NCBI GenBank assembly: GCA_947476285.1
Contig: CANJPU010000038.1
Coordinates: 1 to 49,616, forward strand
Source: Comamonadaceae bacterium
GTDB lineage: Bacteria > Pseudomonadota > Gammaproteobacteria > Burkholderiales > Burkholderiaceae_C
Direction: 5' to 3'
DNA length: 49,616 bases
Below are positions 1-7,588 of the stretch, one piece after another; the stretch's first letter is position 1, and every line of letters begins with the position of its first letter. The position numbers and the translations under genes are program-made. The notes under the pieces are model-generated. The model was not told the origin of the DNA. It did no database searches and worked only from the letters and a program-made list of their open reading frames with translations.

Positions 1-85
1 ACACCGCCTGCCCACCTTTGACCAGCCTGACCGCCTCCATCTTGAATTCCAGCGTGTACTTGGCCCGTTTTCTCGTCTCACTCAT
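1..85 (-). CDS. IS3-family transposase OrfA, N-terminal fragment
   Basis: The minus strand starts at ATG 85 and reads MSETRKRAKYTLEFK, then MEAVRLVKGGQ, before the window ends. This is the typical start of IS3-family OrfA, a helix-turn-helix protein that is normally joined to OrfB by programmed -1 frameshifting. AAGGAG lies eight bases before the ATG. Only 28 residues are present; the truncation is caused by the window edge and says nothing about gene integrity. Confidence 0.85.
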   Translation of the reverse strand, partial: MSETRKRAKYTLEFKMEAVRLVKGGQAV

Positions 86-115
86 TTCGTTCTCCTTGAA
101 CTGATTTTTAACCAT

Positions 116-149
116 CAGCTAAGCAGTACGTTTTTCGGGGGCAAGGTCA
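116..149 (-). repeat. IS left terminal inverted repeat (IRL)
   Basis: Read from 149 inwards, the shared blocks with the right end (49468-49501) are TGA, CTTGCCCC, CGTAC and CTTAGCTG, in the same spacing, giving 26 identities over 34 positions. This fixes the IS boundary. Confidence 0.85.
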
Positions 150-1055
150 AGGCACTTGAAGATCAACCGCCTCTTTCTTCCAGGTGATCTCACCTATGCC
201 TCTGAATACATTGGGGTATGCCCTTAGCCGCAGCAGCGCAATCAAGTAGCTATTGTGGTCGCCAAGGTCGAAGCCCGTCATCATCGGGTCAATACGAGCC
301 TGATGCTCCGGTGGCAAAAGCTGATAATCATGTGCGACGGCGTCGTCCATATGAGTGGCGGCATATTGGCGCAGTTGAACGGCTTGTCCCAACGCCGCCG
401 GCGTCATGGGTTCGCCGCCGGTGCGAAGGCCTTGGGACAAGTAATAGTGCTGTCCGTGAATCAGTCCGCCCGCACCTTCTGGGAGCGGATGGTGTGCACA
501 TCCCTGACTGGCGACAAATGTTGGCAGGGCCATAACCACGGTCCGGTGGATGCCTGCCTTATCCATTAGAGGGATTAACGGGGCAAGAAGATTCCGGTTT
601 CTAAGGTCGATCACCTGCGCCGGGCTATACCCCGTGGGATGCATGTGCGAGTCTGTGATCGCCGTCTGGAAGCCACTCTCCTCAGGCTGCACTGGGACAG
701 GGGCGCCACCTGCTGAGCCGCCGGGCGAACCGGACCCTTCTGACATGGTGAAACCCGAGCCGCTACTTCCGGATGCTGCTCTGTGTGAGCGGTCCGTGGG
801 CCTCGGGGTTCCAATCAGTTCCAGGCTTTCGTCACTCGATCCCGAACCCGCTGGGCCCCCGCTTGAAGCCGCGAATGGAGCGGCTTCAGGGCGCGACTCC
901 TGTCGCGGCAACCGACTCTCCCTCATCCGCTGGAGCTCACGGAGCATCGCCGTGCGTTGCTCGTCGCTCAGGGGCACATCCGGCCCAGATTTTTCTCCCG
1001 GTTCCGGCTCTTCAGTTTCTCTCGTGACAAATGAATCCGGCACAGATCGCGGCAT
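147..1055 (-). pseudogene. Amidohydrolase-like protein with disordered N-terminus, 3' end cut off by IS
   Basis: I start this at ATG 1055 (MPRSVPDSF), which has AGGGG upstream; a TTG at 1082 would add nine residues. Residues 1 to about 125 are rich in Ser, Gly, Pro and charged residues and look disordered. A globular part then begins with a DSHMHP motif (residues about 135-140), the HxH metal site of amidohydrolase/TatD-type hydrolases, and later has GIGEI, a typical second strand of that fold. The stop codon TGA at 147-149 is the first three bases of the IS, so the native C-terminus, including the remaining metal ligands, is gone. A long low-complexity leader before an enzyme domain is seen in secreted effectors, but I see no secretion signal or matching neighbours. 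Enzyme family is fairly sure, function unknown. Confidence 0.6.
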
Positions 1056-1386
1056 TCGTTTTCCCCTTGTGAATCGTTGCAAGAAGCCAAGCCACTGCCT
1101 CGGCGAATCAAGGCGTTTCTCGAATCTGACCCAAACATCGAGCGAAAACAGAAAATTCCACGAAACAGTCCTCCATAGTCACGAATCAACAGAAAATAGC
1201 TACCAAATTACTAAACTCACTTGATGCTAGCTGCTTATTTGCAGGTTCAGGACCTGTCGCGCCGCACCGTCGGAGAGCAAAATTCCTGGCACTCAGCTTG
1301 CGCCTGTCGAACAGCAGCGCCCACATGACCCAGGTCAATCAGAATTTGGCGTGCCTACCCACACAGCCCCCCACTGAACTGCTATA
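1056..1386. other. Intergenic region between the truncated hydrolase gene and phaZ
   Basis: About 330 bases with no convincing gene. It is more AT-rich between 1130 and 1230 than its surroundings. On the plus strand CGAA occurs at 1104, 1121, 1143, 1161 and 1182 (TTCG on the minus strand), an irregular 17-22 base spacing that does not match the 20-base PIP-box register. Open frames through here are non-conserved-looking shadows of the hydrolase gene. Confidence 0.5.
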
Positions 1387-1397
1387 TTGCACTGCAA
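1383..1397 (+). promoter_or_regulatory. Palindromic operator candidate at the phaZ promoter
   Basis: TTGCACTGCAA (1387-1397) is a perfect 5+1+5 palindrome ending 16 bases before the phaZ ATG and overlapping a TATATT (1383-1388) that could be a -10 box. Nearly the same core, TTGCGCCGCAA, lies over the predicted -35 box of phaC (30403-30419). PHB genes in betaproteobacteria are commonly controlled by the granule-sensing repressor PhaR, so PhaR binding is a reasonable inference, not something seen here. Confidence 0.5.
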
Positions 1398-1413
1398 CAA
1401 CTGGACCTCTGCC

Positions 1414-2769
1414 ATGCTCTACCAGATCTACGAAACACAGCGAAACATGATGGAGCCCTTCGCCGATTTCGCGCAGGCGGCTTCCAAGCTCTATAGCAAC
1501 CCGCTCTCGCCTTTCGGCCATAACCCTTTCGCCCAGCGCCTATCGGCCAGCTATGACCTGATGTACCGGCTGTGGAAGGACTATGAGAAGCCGCAGTTCG
1601 GCATTCCCACGGTCAATGTCGAAGGGGTAAGCGTCGCGATTCATGAGCGGATCGAGCTCGACAAGCCCTTCTGCGAATTGCGGCGCTTCAAGCGGCTCAC
1701 CGACGACTCAGCCACCCTCACCCGCCTGAAGGGTCAGCCTGCGGTGCTGATCGTGGCGCCGCTTTCTGGCCACTACGCCACCTTGCTGCGCGACACCGTG
1801 CGCACCATGCTCAAGGACCACAAGGTCTACATCACCGACTGGAAGAACGCCCGTCTGGTGCCGCTTGAGCAGGGCGAGTTTCACCTGGATGACTATGTCA
1901 ACTATGTGCAGGAGTTCATCCGCCACCTGCAGGGCATCTATGGCAACTGCCATGTGATCAGCGTGTGCCAGCCCACGGTGCCGGTGCTGGGCGCTGTGTC
2001 GCTGATGGCCTCGCGCGGCGAAGTCACGCCACTGACCATGACCATGATGGGTGGGCCCATCGATGCGCGCAAGTCACCCACGGCGGTGAATAACCTGGCC
2101 ATGAACAAGAGCTACGAATGGTTCGAGCACAACGTGATCTACCGCGTGCCCACCAATTTCCCGGGCTCTGGCCGCAGGGTGTACCCGGGCTTTTTGCAGC
2201 ACACGGGCTTTGTGGCAATGAACCCCGACCGCCACATGACCAGCCACTACGATTACTTCAAAAACCTGATCCGCGGCGACGACGCCAGCACCGATGCGCA
2301 CCGCAAGTTCTACGACGAATACAACGCGGTGCTGGACATGGACGCCGACTATTACCTGGAGACCATTCGCGTGGTGTTCCAGGACTTTGCCCTGGTGAAC
2401 GGCACCTGGGACGTGATCAGCGAAGACGGCCAGCTTGAGCGGGTGCGGCCGCAGGACATCACCACCACCGCCCACTTCACCGTTGAGGGCGAGTTGGACG
2501 ATATCTCTGGCTCTGGCCAGACCGAAGCGGCCCATGCGCTGTGCACTGGCGTTCCCAAGGCTCGCCAGAAGCACCTGGAAGTCACGGGCGCTGGCCACTA
2601 CGGCATTTTCAGTGGCCGGCGCTGGCGCGATTCGGTCTATCCGCAGGTGCGCGATTTCATTTTGCAGTTCAACAAAGGGCCCAGCCTTCATGCCGCCCCT
2701 GCCAAGAAAGTGGCCGCATCCAAACCCGTGCCGGCCAAGAAGTCCCGCCGCGCCAAAGCCACTGCCTGA
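1414..2769 (+). CDS. phaZ: Intracellular poly(3-hydroxybutyrate) depolymerase
   Basis: This enzyme cleaves stored amorphous PHB inside the cell. The start MLYQIYETQ at ATG 1414 gives 451 residues, close to the usual 410-450 for PhaZ1-type depolymerases; a TTG at 1387 in frame falls inside the palindrome and is unlikely. The hallmark is SVCQPTVP with the nucleophilic Cys at 185, in place of the serine lipase box, as in Ralstonia PhaZ1 (Cys183). The region RTMLKDHKVYITDWKNAR and the C-terminal GAGHYGIFSGRRWR with the likely catalytic His are also typical. The last 25 residues are Lys/Ala/Pro-rich (KKVAASKPVPAKK), a basic tail that could touch the granule or DNA. Only one base separates its stop from the next gene, so the two are probably co-transcribed. 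Confidence 0.93.
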   Translation: MLYQIYETQRNMMEPFADFAQAASKLYSNPLSPFGHNPFAQRLSASYDLMYRLWKDYEKPQFGIPTVNVEGVSVAIHERIELDKPFCELRRFKRLTDDSATLTRLKGQPAVLIVAPLSGHYATLLRDTVRTMLKDHKVYITDWKNARLVPLEQGEFHLDDYVNYVQEFIRHLQGIYGNCHVISVCQPTVPVLGAVSLMASRGEVTPLTMTMMGGPIDARKSPTAVNNLAMNKSYEWFEHNVIYRVPTNFPGSGRRVYPGFLQHTGFVAMNPDRHMTSHYDYFKNLIRGDDASTDAHRKFYDEYNAVLDMDADYYLETIRVVFQDFALVNGTWDVISEDGQLERVRPQDITTTAHFTVEGELDDISGSGQTEAAHALCTGVPKARQKHLEVTGAGHYGIFSGRRWRDSVYPQVRDFILQFNKGPSLHAAPAKKVAASKPVPAKKSRRAKATA

Positions 2770-2770
2770 T

Positions 2771-3427
2771 GTGAACCCGCAGGCCGCGCGGATTCATGCC
2801 GCTCTGCCGCAGACGCAGTGCACGCGCTGCGGCTTTCCTGACTGCGCGGCCTATGCGCAGGCGATCGCCTGTGAAGAAGCCCCCATCAACCAATGCCCCC
2901 CCGGAGGCGCGCAAGGCATCGCCCGCCTGACCGCCCTCACCGGTCACCCGCCGCTGCCACTGAATCCGATCCATGGCACCGAGACACCACGCGCCATGGC
3001 GGTGATCGACGAAGCCTGGTGCATAGGCTGCACCCTGTGCATCGCCGCCTGCCCCACCGACGCCATCCTGGGTAGCAACAAGCTCATGCACACTGTGATC
3101 GAGCCCTACTGCACGGGTTGCGAGCTGTGCTTGCCGGTGTGCCCTGTGGATTGCATCGCCATGCTGCCGGTGACTGGGGAGCGCACTGGCTGGGACGCCT
3201 GGAGCCCAGCCCAGGCTGACGAAGCGCTGGCACGCTACCAGGCACGCGGGCAGCGGCTAGCGCGGCATGAGATCGAGCATCAAGACCGGCTGGAGCAGAA
3301 GGCTCTCGCCAAGCTGGCGGACTTGCCCGCGCACACGCATGGCGCGCAGGGCGCGGAGGCTGAACGAAAACGCGCGGTGATTGAAGCGGCGCTGGCACGG
3401 GCACGGGCGCGCAAGAACGCAGCGTGA
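2771..3427 (+). CDS. RnfB-type multi-cluster ferredoxin protein
   Basis: The start is GTG 2771, one base after the phaZ stop, giving 218 residues (NPQAARIHAALPQTQ). An N-terminal Fe-S domain has CTRCGFPDC then C and QCPPGG (PF04060 type), followed by two 4Fe-4S motifs, CIGCTLCIAACP and CTGCELCLPVCP, ending near residue 130. The rest (about 145-218) is a charged Ala/Arg/Glu-rich helical tail. It lacks the N-terminal membrane helix of true RnfB, and no rnfACDGE genes are present. It is therefore probably a soluble or peripheral electron carrier. The coupling to phaZ suggests a link to PHB mobilisation, but that is inference. The family call is firm, the partner unknown. Confidence 0.85.
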   Translation: MNPQAARIHAALPQTQCTRCGFPDCAAYAQAIACEEAPINQCPPGGAQGIARLTALTGHPPLPLNPIHGTETPRAMAVIDEAWCIGCTLCIAACPTDAILGSNKLMHTVIEPYCTGCELCLPVCPVDCIAMLPVTGERTGWDAWSPAQADEALARYQARGQRLARHEIEHQDRLEQKALAKLADLPAHTHGAQGAEAERKRAVIEAALARARARKNAA

Positions 3428-3503
3428 GTTGGGCGACCGCAGGCACGACTTTCAGCGCCAAAAATCTCAACGTTCACAAGCGCTTTCTGCTGAAAATGTT
3501 CGG

Positions 3504-3866
3504 TCAACTGCTGTTTTCAGGCTCATCCCCGCTGGCCGGCTCGTCGTCGGGTTTGTGCATCCACGCGGGAATATCTCGGCGGCCGTGCAGCACTCGCCAA
3601 ACGTCGATGTGCTGCGGGCACTCGACGTAGAACACGATGTGCGGGTAGCGCCTGAGCTGCCACGCGCGCAGGCCGGTCAGGTTCTGCGCGTGGGCATAGC
3701 CAGGGGAGCCGGTGGCCGGGTGGCGGCCAATGTGCGCGTAGGCCTGTTCCAGCGCATCGATGAAGCCCACGGCTGCTGCCTCGGTGGCTTCGTTCAGGTA
3801 GTGGGCGATGATGTCTTGAACATCTCGGTTGGCCTGGGCACGTGGGACGACCGGCTTGGCCTTCAC
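3504..3866 (-). CDS. parE: ParE/RelE-family toxin
   Basis: A 120-residue protein of the ParE branch of the RelE/ParE superfamily. It shows the small-toxin pattern: N-terminal helices (ANRDVQDIIAHYLNEA), then GSPGYAHAQNLTGLRAWQLRRYPHIVFYVE, the central and C-terminal beta strands that end in VWRVLHGRRDIP. ParE toxins act on DNA gyrase. It lies downstream of its antitoxin and overlaps it by four bases (3863-3866, ATGA), the usual translational coupling. The extra C-terminal segment after RRDIP (about 18 residues, acidic) is longer than in many ParE proteins. Target assignment is by family only. Confidence 0.88.
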   Translation of the reverse strand: MKAKPVVPRAQANRDVQDIIAHYLNEATEAAAVGFIDALEQAYAHIGRHPATGSPGYAHAQNLTGLRAWQLRRYPHIVFYVECPQHIDVWRVLHGRRDIPAWMHKPDDEPASGDEPENSS

Positions 3867-4123
3867 CCTTGGACGCCGCCCTTTGCGGGCTGGGCACTCT
3901 TGCGGACCCGCTCGCGCAGCCCTGCGAAGTAGCGGGCGTCGGCTGGTGCTGACGGCGCCGAGGCCGCACCCGCCAGTAGCAGGCCGCGCAGTTGCGTGCG
4001 ATCTTGCTCTTTGCGAATCAACTCGCGCACGAACTCGCTGCTCGTGCCATAGCCGCGCTGGCTCACCTGTTCATCCACGAACGATTTGAGCGCGTCGGGC
4101 AGAGAGATATTCATAGTGCTCAT
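3863..4123 (-). CDS. parD: ParD-family antitoxin
   Basis: An 86-residue antitoxin with an N-terminal ribbon-helix-helix (MNISLPDALKSFVDEQVSQ, then GYGTSSEFVRELIRKEQ) that should bind its own promoter as a dimer, and a C-terminal part that wraps the ParE toxin. A second ATG at 4114 gives MNISLPD, the more common ParD start; the upstream ATG at 4123 coincides with the predicted transcription start. The C-terminus is Ala-rich (LLLAGAASAPSAPADARYF). It forms a two-gene operon with parE. Confidence 0.88.
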   Translation of the reverse strand: MSTMNISLPDALKSFVDEQVSQRGYGTSSEFVRELIRKEQDRTQLRGLLLAGAASAPSAPADARYFAGLRERVRKSAQPAKGGVQG

Positions 4124-4129
4124 GCGGCG

Positions 4130-4158
4130 AGCGTACGCTTTTTGGCAAAATTTGGCAA
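4130..4158 (-). promoter_or_regulatory. parDE promoter with palindrome and direct repeats
   Basis: On the minus strand TTGCCA (4158-4153), a 17-base spacer and TACGCT (4135-4130) form a good sigma70 promoter. The -10 box lies in a perfect palindrome AGCGTACGCT (4130-4139), and TTTGGCAA occurs twice, 10 bases apart (4141-4148, 4151-4158). This is a plausible autoregulatory ParD site. The start of transcription would fall at about 4123, on the first ATG. Confidence 0.55.
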
Positions 4159-4220
4159 GATTCTCCTGCCCCTGACCTGCCGCCTGCCGCCGTGCTGAAT
4201 CGTGCCAGCCCGGGAGGGGA

Positions 4221-4661
4221 TCACCCCAACGCGTCGTTCACCTGCTCGTTGAACTCGGCCAAGCTCAGCGCACTGCTGATCTCGCGTGGCAATGCGTCGC
4301 GCACCGAGAACACGCCCAGTATCTTGTCACCCGGCGCCACGATGGGCAGGTGCCGAAAGCCCCGCTCAATCATGATGAGCACCGCGTCTGACACCAGTGT
4401 CTCGGGCTTCACGCACATCGGGTTGGGTGTCATGACCTCGCTCACGCGCGTGGTTTCGGGGTTGCGCGCCTTGGCCAGCACGCGGGTCATCAGGTCGCGC
4501 TCGGTAACGATGCCCAGCACGGTGGCGGGTGGCTCCATGATGAGCACACTGCCGCAGTTGGCCGCCGTCATGACGCAAGCCGCCTCCCAGACACTGGCTT
4601 TGGGGCCCAAGCTCACCACATGTTTTTGCGACATGGATTGGAAGACGTTGCGTTCTGCCAT
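4221..4661 (-). CDS. Two-CBS-domain protein
   Basis: A 146-residue protein made of a tandem CBS pair: residues about 8-65 (KHVVSLGPKASVWEAACVM, then GIVTERDLMTRVL) and about 75-140 (VSEVMTPNPMCVKPETLVSDA, then GVFSVRDALP). CBS pairs bind adenosine nucleotides and usually report energy state to a partner. It starts 24 bases after korB on the same strand, so it is likely the last gene of the kor operon and could tune that enzyme. No DNA-binding or enzymatic domain is attached. Confidence 0.88.
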   Translation of the reverse strand: MAERNVFQSMSQKHVVSLGPKASVWEAACVMTAANCGSVLIMEPPATVLGIVTERDLMTRVLAKARNPETTRVSEVMTPNPMCVKPETLVSDAVLIMIERGFRHLPIVAPGDKILGVFSVRDALPREISSALSLAEFNEQVNDALG

Positions 4662-4685
4662 GATGCGACTCCTTTCGAGAGCGTG

Positions 4686-5741
4686 CTAACGGAGCGATGC
4701 GTTCAACTTGTCCAGCGCCTTGACCCCTGGGCACAACTGCGCCCGATCCAGCGAGTGCAAGGGGATTTCGCTGGTGTTCAATGCAGTGTGCAAGTCAGTG
4801 GCCATCGGGTCCACATACAGCAGGCCGGTGACGACTTCGCCGCGCGCCTGGTGGGTCTGCATGTAGCTCATGGCCGAATTGCGGTCGGTGGGGTCGTAGT
4901 CGGGGTGGAGCTTGCGCAGGCGCAGCAGCGAGCCATCATGCTGGCGCACTTCGACCAGTTCGCCCGGCTGGTACTGCGTGGTGATTTCGCTGCGCGAGGT
5001 GATGAAATCGATGCGGCTGACGGCGTCGTTGTGCTGGCGAATATAGTCGTAGCTCTTGGTGCTGCCACCATGGTTGTTAAAGGTCACGCAGGGGCTGATC
5101 ACGTCAATGAAAGCCGCGCCACCATGGGCCATGGCACCTTTGATCAGTGGCACAAGCTGCTCCTTGTCGCCCGAGAAGCTGCGGGCCACATAGGTGGCGC
5201 CAAGCTGCAGGGCCAAGGCCACCAGATCCACCGGGCTGTCGCTGTTGACCACGCCCTTCTTGCTCTTGGAGCCGCGGTCCGCGGTAGCGGAAAACTGCCC
5301 TTTGGTCAGGCCGTAGACGCCATTGTTCTCGACGATGTAGGCCATGCACACGCCGCGCCGCATGGCGTTGGCAAACTGGCCCAGACCTATGGATGCGGAA
5401 TCGCCGTCGCCCGAAACGCCGAGGTAGAGCAAATCGCGGTTGGCCAGATTGGCGCCCGTGAGCACCGAGGGCATGCGCCCATGCACGGTGTTGAAGCCAT
5501 GCGAGGCACCCAGAAAATAATCCGGTGTCTTGGAGCTGCAGCCGATGCCAGAGAGCTTGGCCACCCGATGCGGCTCGATGTCGAGTTCCCAGCAGGCTTC
5601 GATGATGGCCGCCGAGATCGAATCGTGCCCGCAGCCGGCACACAGCGTGGAGATGCGGCCTTCGTAGTCGCGCCGTGTGTAGCCGACTTTGTTTTTGGTC
5701 AGCGTGGGGTGATGCAGCCTGGGCTTGACGATAAAGGTCAC
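4686..5741 (-). CDS. korB: 2-oxoglutarate (2-oxoacid):acceptor oxidoreductase, beta subunit
   Basis: The thiamine-diphosphate-binding beta subunit, 351 residues. It shows LCAGCGHDS near residue 34, the conserved Cys/Gly cluster of the ferredoxin oxidoreductase family, SGIGCSSKTPDYF, and the ThDP motif GDGDSASIG followed by NNGVYGLTKGQ. The start is GTG 5741, overlapping the korA stop by four bases (GTGA). With korA and korC it makes the complex that oxidatively decarboxylates a 2-oxoacid, most likely 2-oxoglutarate, to the acyl-CoA. Substrate preference cannot be read from sequence alone. Confidence 0.88.
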   Translation of the reverse strand: MTFIVKPRLHHPTLTKNKVGYTRRDYEGRISTLCAGCGHDSISAAIIEACWELDIEPHRVAKLSGIGCSSKTPDYFLGASHGFNTVHGRMPSVLTGANLANRDLLYLGVSGDGDSASIGLGQFANAMRRGVCMAYIVENNGVYGLTKGQFSATADRGSKSKKGVVNSDSPVDLVALALQLGATYVARSFSGDKEQLVPLIKGAMAHGGAAFIDVISPCVTFNNHGGSTKSYDYIRQHNDAVSRIDFITSRSEITTQYQPGELVEVRQHDGSLLRLRKLHPDYDPTDRNSAMSYMQTHQARGEVVTGLLYVDPMATDLHTALNTSEIPLHSLDRAQLCPGVKALDKLNASLR

Positions 5742-7588
5742 ACGAACTCCTTGCGGCGGGGCTGGCCAGATGCGGAAGCGGCCGCGGGTTTGACACTGTC
5801 GCGTATGGCGCGGGCGATGAAGCGGGCGGTGATGGGCGTGCCGTCGTAGTGAAGCACGCGCACCAGCCGGGCTGGGTCGATGTCCATCTCGTTGATCAGC
5901 AGCGAGCGCATCTGCGCGTCTCGGTTTTGCTCCACCACAAAAACCTTGTCGTGCGCGGCGATGAATTCACGCACCGACTCGGGAAAGGGAAATGCGCGCA
6001 GGCGCAGCGCATCCAAGTGCAAGCCTTCTTCTTCCAGCACATCGAGCGCTTCGCGCATGGCTGGGCTGGTAGAGCCAAAGTAGATGACGCCAAGCGAGGT
6101 TTTCTCCTTGGCCTCTCGCACCAAAGGCTGTGGCACCAGTGCGGCCGCGGTCTTGAACTTGCGCAGCAGGCGTTCCATGTTGTAGGTGTAGTCGGGCCCG
6201 CGCTCGGAGTAACGGGCGTAGGGATCGCGCGTGGTGCCACGGGTGAAGAAGGCACCTTTGGTCGGGTGCGTGCCCGGCAAGGTACGCCAGGGAATGCCGT
6301 CGCCGTCCACGTCTTTATAGCGGCCGAAGTCTTTGCCGGCCTCCAGCTCTTCTGCGGTCATGACTTTGCCACGGTCGAACTCGCGCGCGTCGTCCCACTC
6401 AAAGGGCTTGGACAGGCGCTGGTTCATGCCGATGTCCAGATCGGTCATGAGGAAGATCGGTGTTTGCAGGCGGTCGGCAAGATCGAGGGCGGCTGCCGCA
6501 TGCTCAAAGCACTCATGCGGATCCTGCGGCAGCAGCAGCACATGCTTGGTGTCGCCGTGCGACGCGTAGGCGCAGCTAAGCAGATCAGACTGCTGGGTGC
6601 GCGTGGGCATGCCGGTGGAAGGCCCGCCGCGCTGCACATCGATGATGGTGACCGGTATCTCGGCGAAGTAAGCCAAGCCGATGAACTCTGTCATGAGCGA
6701 GATGCCTGGGCCCGACGTGGCGGTGAAGGCGCGCGCGCCGTTCCAACCCGCGCCCACCACCATGCCGATGGAGGCGAGCTCGTCTTCGGCCTGCACGATG
6801 GCGTAATTGTGCCGGCCCGTCACTGGATCGACTCTGTATTTGTCGCAGTATTTCTGGAAGGCCTCGGGTACTGATGATGACGGCGTGATGGGGTACCACG
6901 CAGCCACCGTGGCGCCGCCGTAGATGCAGCCCAGCGCGGCGGCGGTGTTGCCATCCACGAAAATCTGGTCACCCACTTTGTCGGACTGGCGCACGCGAAT
7001 CCCCAGCGGATACTGCAAATTTTCCTGCACAAACTCGCGGCCAAGCTGCAGCGCCTGCACGTTTGAATCGAGCAGCCGCTCTTTGCCCTTGTACTGTTCG
7101 GCGAAGAGCTTCTGGAACACACTGGCGTCCATCTCCAGCAGCACCGACAAGGCTCCCACATAGATGATGTTCTTGAACAGTTGGCGCTGGCGCGGATCGG
7201 AATACACCGCGTTGGTGATCTCGGTCAGCGGCATGCCGATGACGTTGATGTCTTCGCGAAACTTCGACTGCGGCATCGGCCGGGTGCTGTCGTAGAAAAG
7301 ATAGCCGCCCGGCTCGATCTCAGCCACATCGGCATCCCATGTCTGCGGGTTCATCGCCACCATCATGTCCACGCCACCGCGCCGGCCGTGGTAGCCCTTC
7401 TCGCAAACTCGCGCCTCGTACCAGGTGGGCAGACCCTGGATGTTGCTGGGGAAAATATTGCGCGGGCTGACCGGCACGCCCATGCGCAACACGGCCTTGG
7501 CGAACAACTCGTTGGCCGATGCCGAGCCCGAACCGTTGACGTTGGCGAACTTGATGACGAAGTCGTTGATGGCTTCGATGCGCTTCAT
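5738..7588 (-). CDS. korA: 2-oxoglutarate (2-oxoacid):acceptor oxidoreductase, fused gamma-alpha subunit
   Basis: A 616-residue subunit starting at ATG 7588 (MKRIEAINDFVIKFANVNGSG); the frame is open further upstream but that overlaps korC coding sequence. Residues 1 to about 190 are the gamma-type domain, about 200-420 the alpha domain with the hallmark AAWYPITPSSSVPEAF and QAEDELASIGMVVGA then TSGPGISLM, and the C-terminal part is the CoA-side domain. It overlaps korC by four bases (ATGA) and korB by four, so the three are translationally coupled. Subunit sizes (619, 616 and 351 residues) fit the three-subunit 2-oxoglutarate:NADP oxidoreductase described from denitrifying aromatic degraders of the Azoarcus/Thauera group. 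Confidence 0.88.
   Translation of the reverse strand: MKRIEAINDFVIKFANVNGSGSASANELFAKAVLRMGVPVSPRNIFPSNIQGLPTWYEARVCEKGYHGRRGGVDMMVAMNPQTWDADVAEIEPGGYLFYDSTRPMPQSKFREDINVIGMPLTEITNAVYSDPRQRQLFKNIIYVGALSVLLEMDASVFQKLFAEQYKGKERLLDSNVQALQLGREFVQENLQYPLGIRVRQSDKVGDQIFVDGNTAAALGCIYGGATVAAWYPITPSSSVPEAFQKYCDKYRVDPVTGRHNYAIVQAEDELASIGMVVGAGWNGARAFTATSGPGISLMTEFIGLAYFAEIPVTIIDVQRGGPSTGMPTRTQQSDLLSCAYASHGDTKHVLLLPQDPHECFEHAAAALDLADRLQTPIFLMTDLDIGMNQRLSKPFEWDDAREFDRGKVMTAEELEAGKDFGRYKDVDGDGIPWRTLPGTHPTKGAFFTRGTTRDPYARYSERGPDYTYNMERLLRKFKTAAALVPQPLVREAKEKTSLGVIYFGSTSPAMREALDVLEEEGLHLDALRLRAFPFPESVREFIAAHDKVFVVEQNRDAQMRSLLINEMDIDPARLVRVLHYDGTPITARFIARAIRDSVKPAAASASGQPRRKEFV

Larger units (their letters stand above)
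1..149 (-). mobile_element. IS3-family insertion sequence, 5' end only
   Basis: This is the transposase-proximal end of an IS3-family element read on the minus strand. It holds the first 28 codons of OrfA, a Shine-Dalgarno AAGGAG, and a terminal inverted repeat whose outer end is TGACCTTGCC at position 149. The repeat matches the end found at 49468 (26 of 34 positions, no gaps), so both window ends carry the same or a very close IS. The rest of the element lies outside the window. The boundary at 149 is supported by the TG-type terminus and by the loss of coding continuity in the neighbouring gene. Confidence 0.85.

Noticed and set aside
1104..1185. CGAA/TTCG repeats that could be PIP boxes of a type III secretion regulon
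   Set aside because: Start-to-start spacing is 17, 22, 18 and 21 bases; none is the 20 bases required by the TTCGB-N15-TTCGB box.
550..1224. 224-codon open frame on the plus strand opposite the truncated hydrolase gene
   Set aside because: It is the reverse complement of the Ser/Gly/Pro-rich leader, with no recognisable domain; high GC keeps the antisense frame open.
4620..5849. 409-codon frame opposite korB
   Set aside because: Shadow of korB and korA in a GC-rich genome; no domain and no ribosome site.
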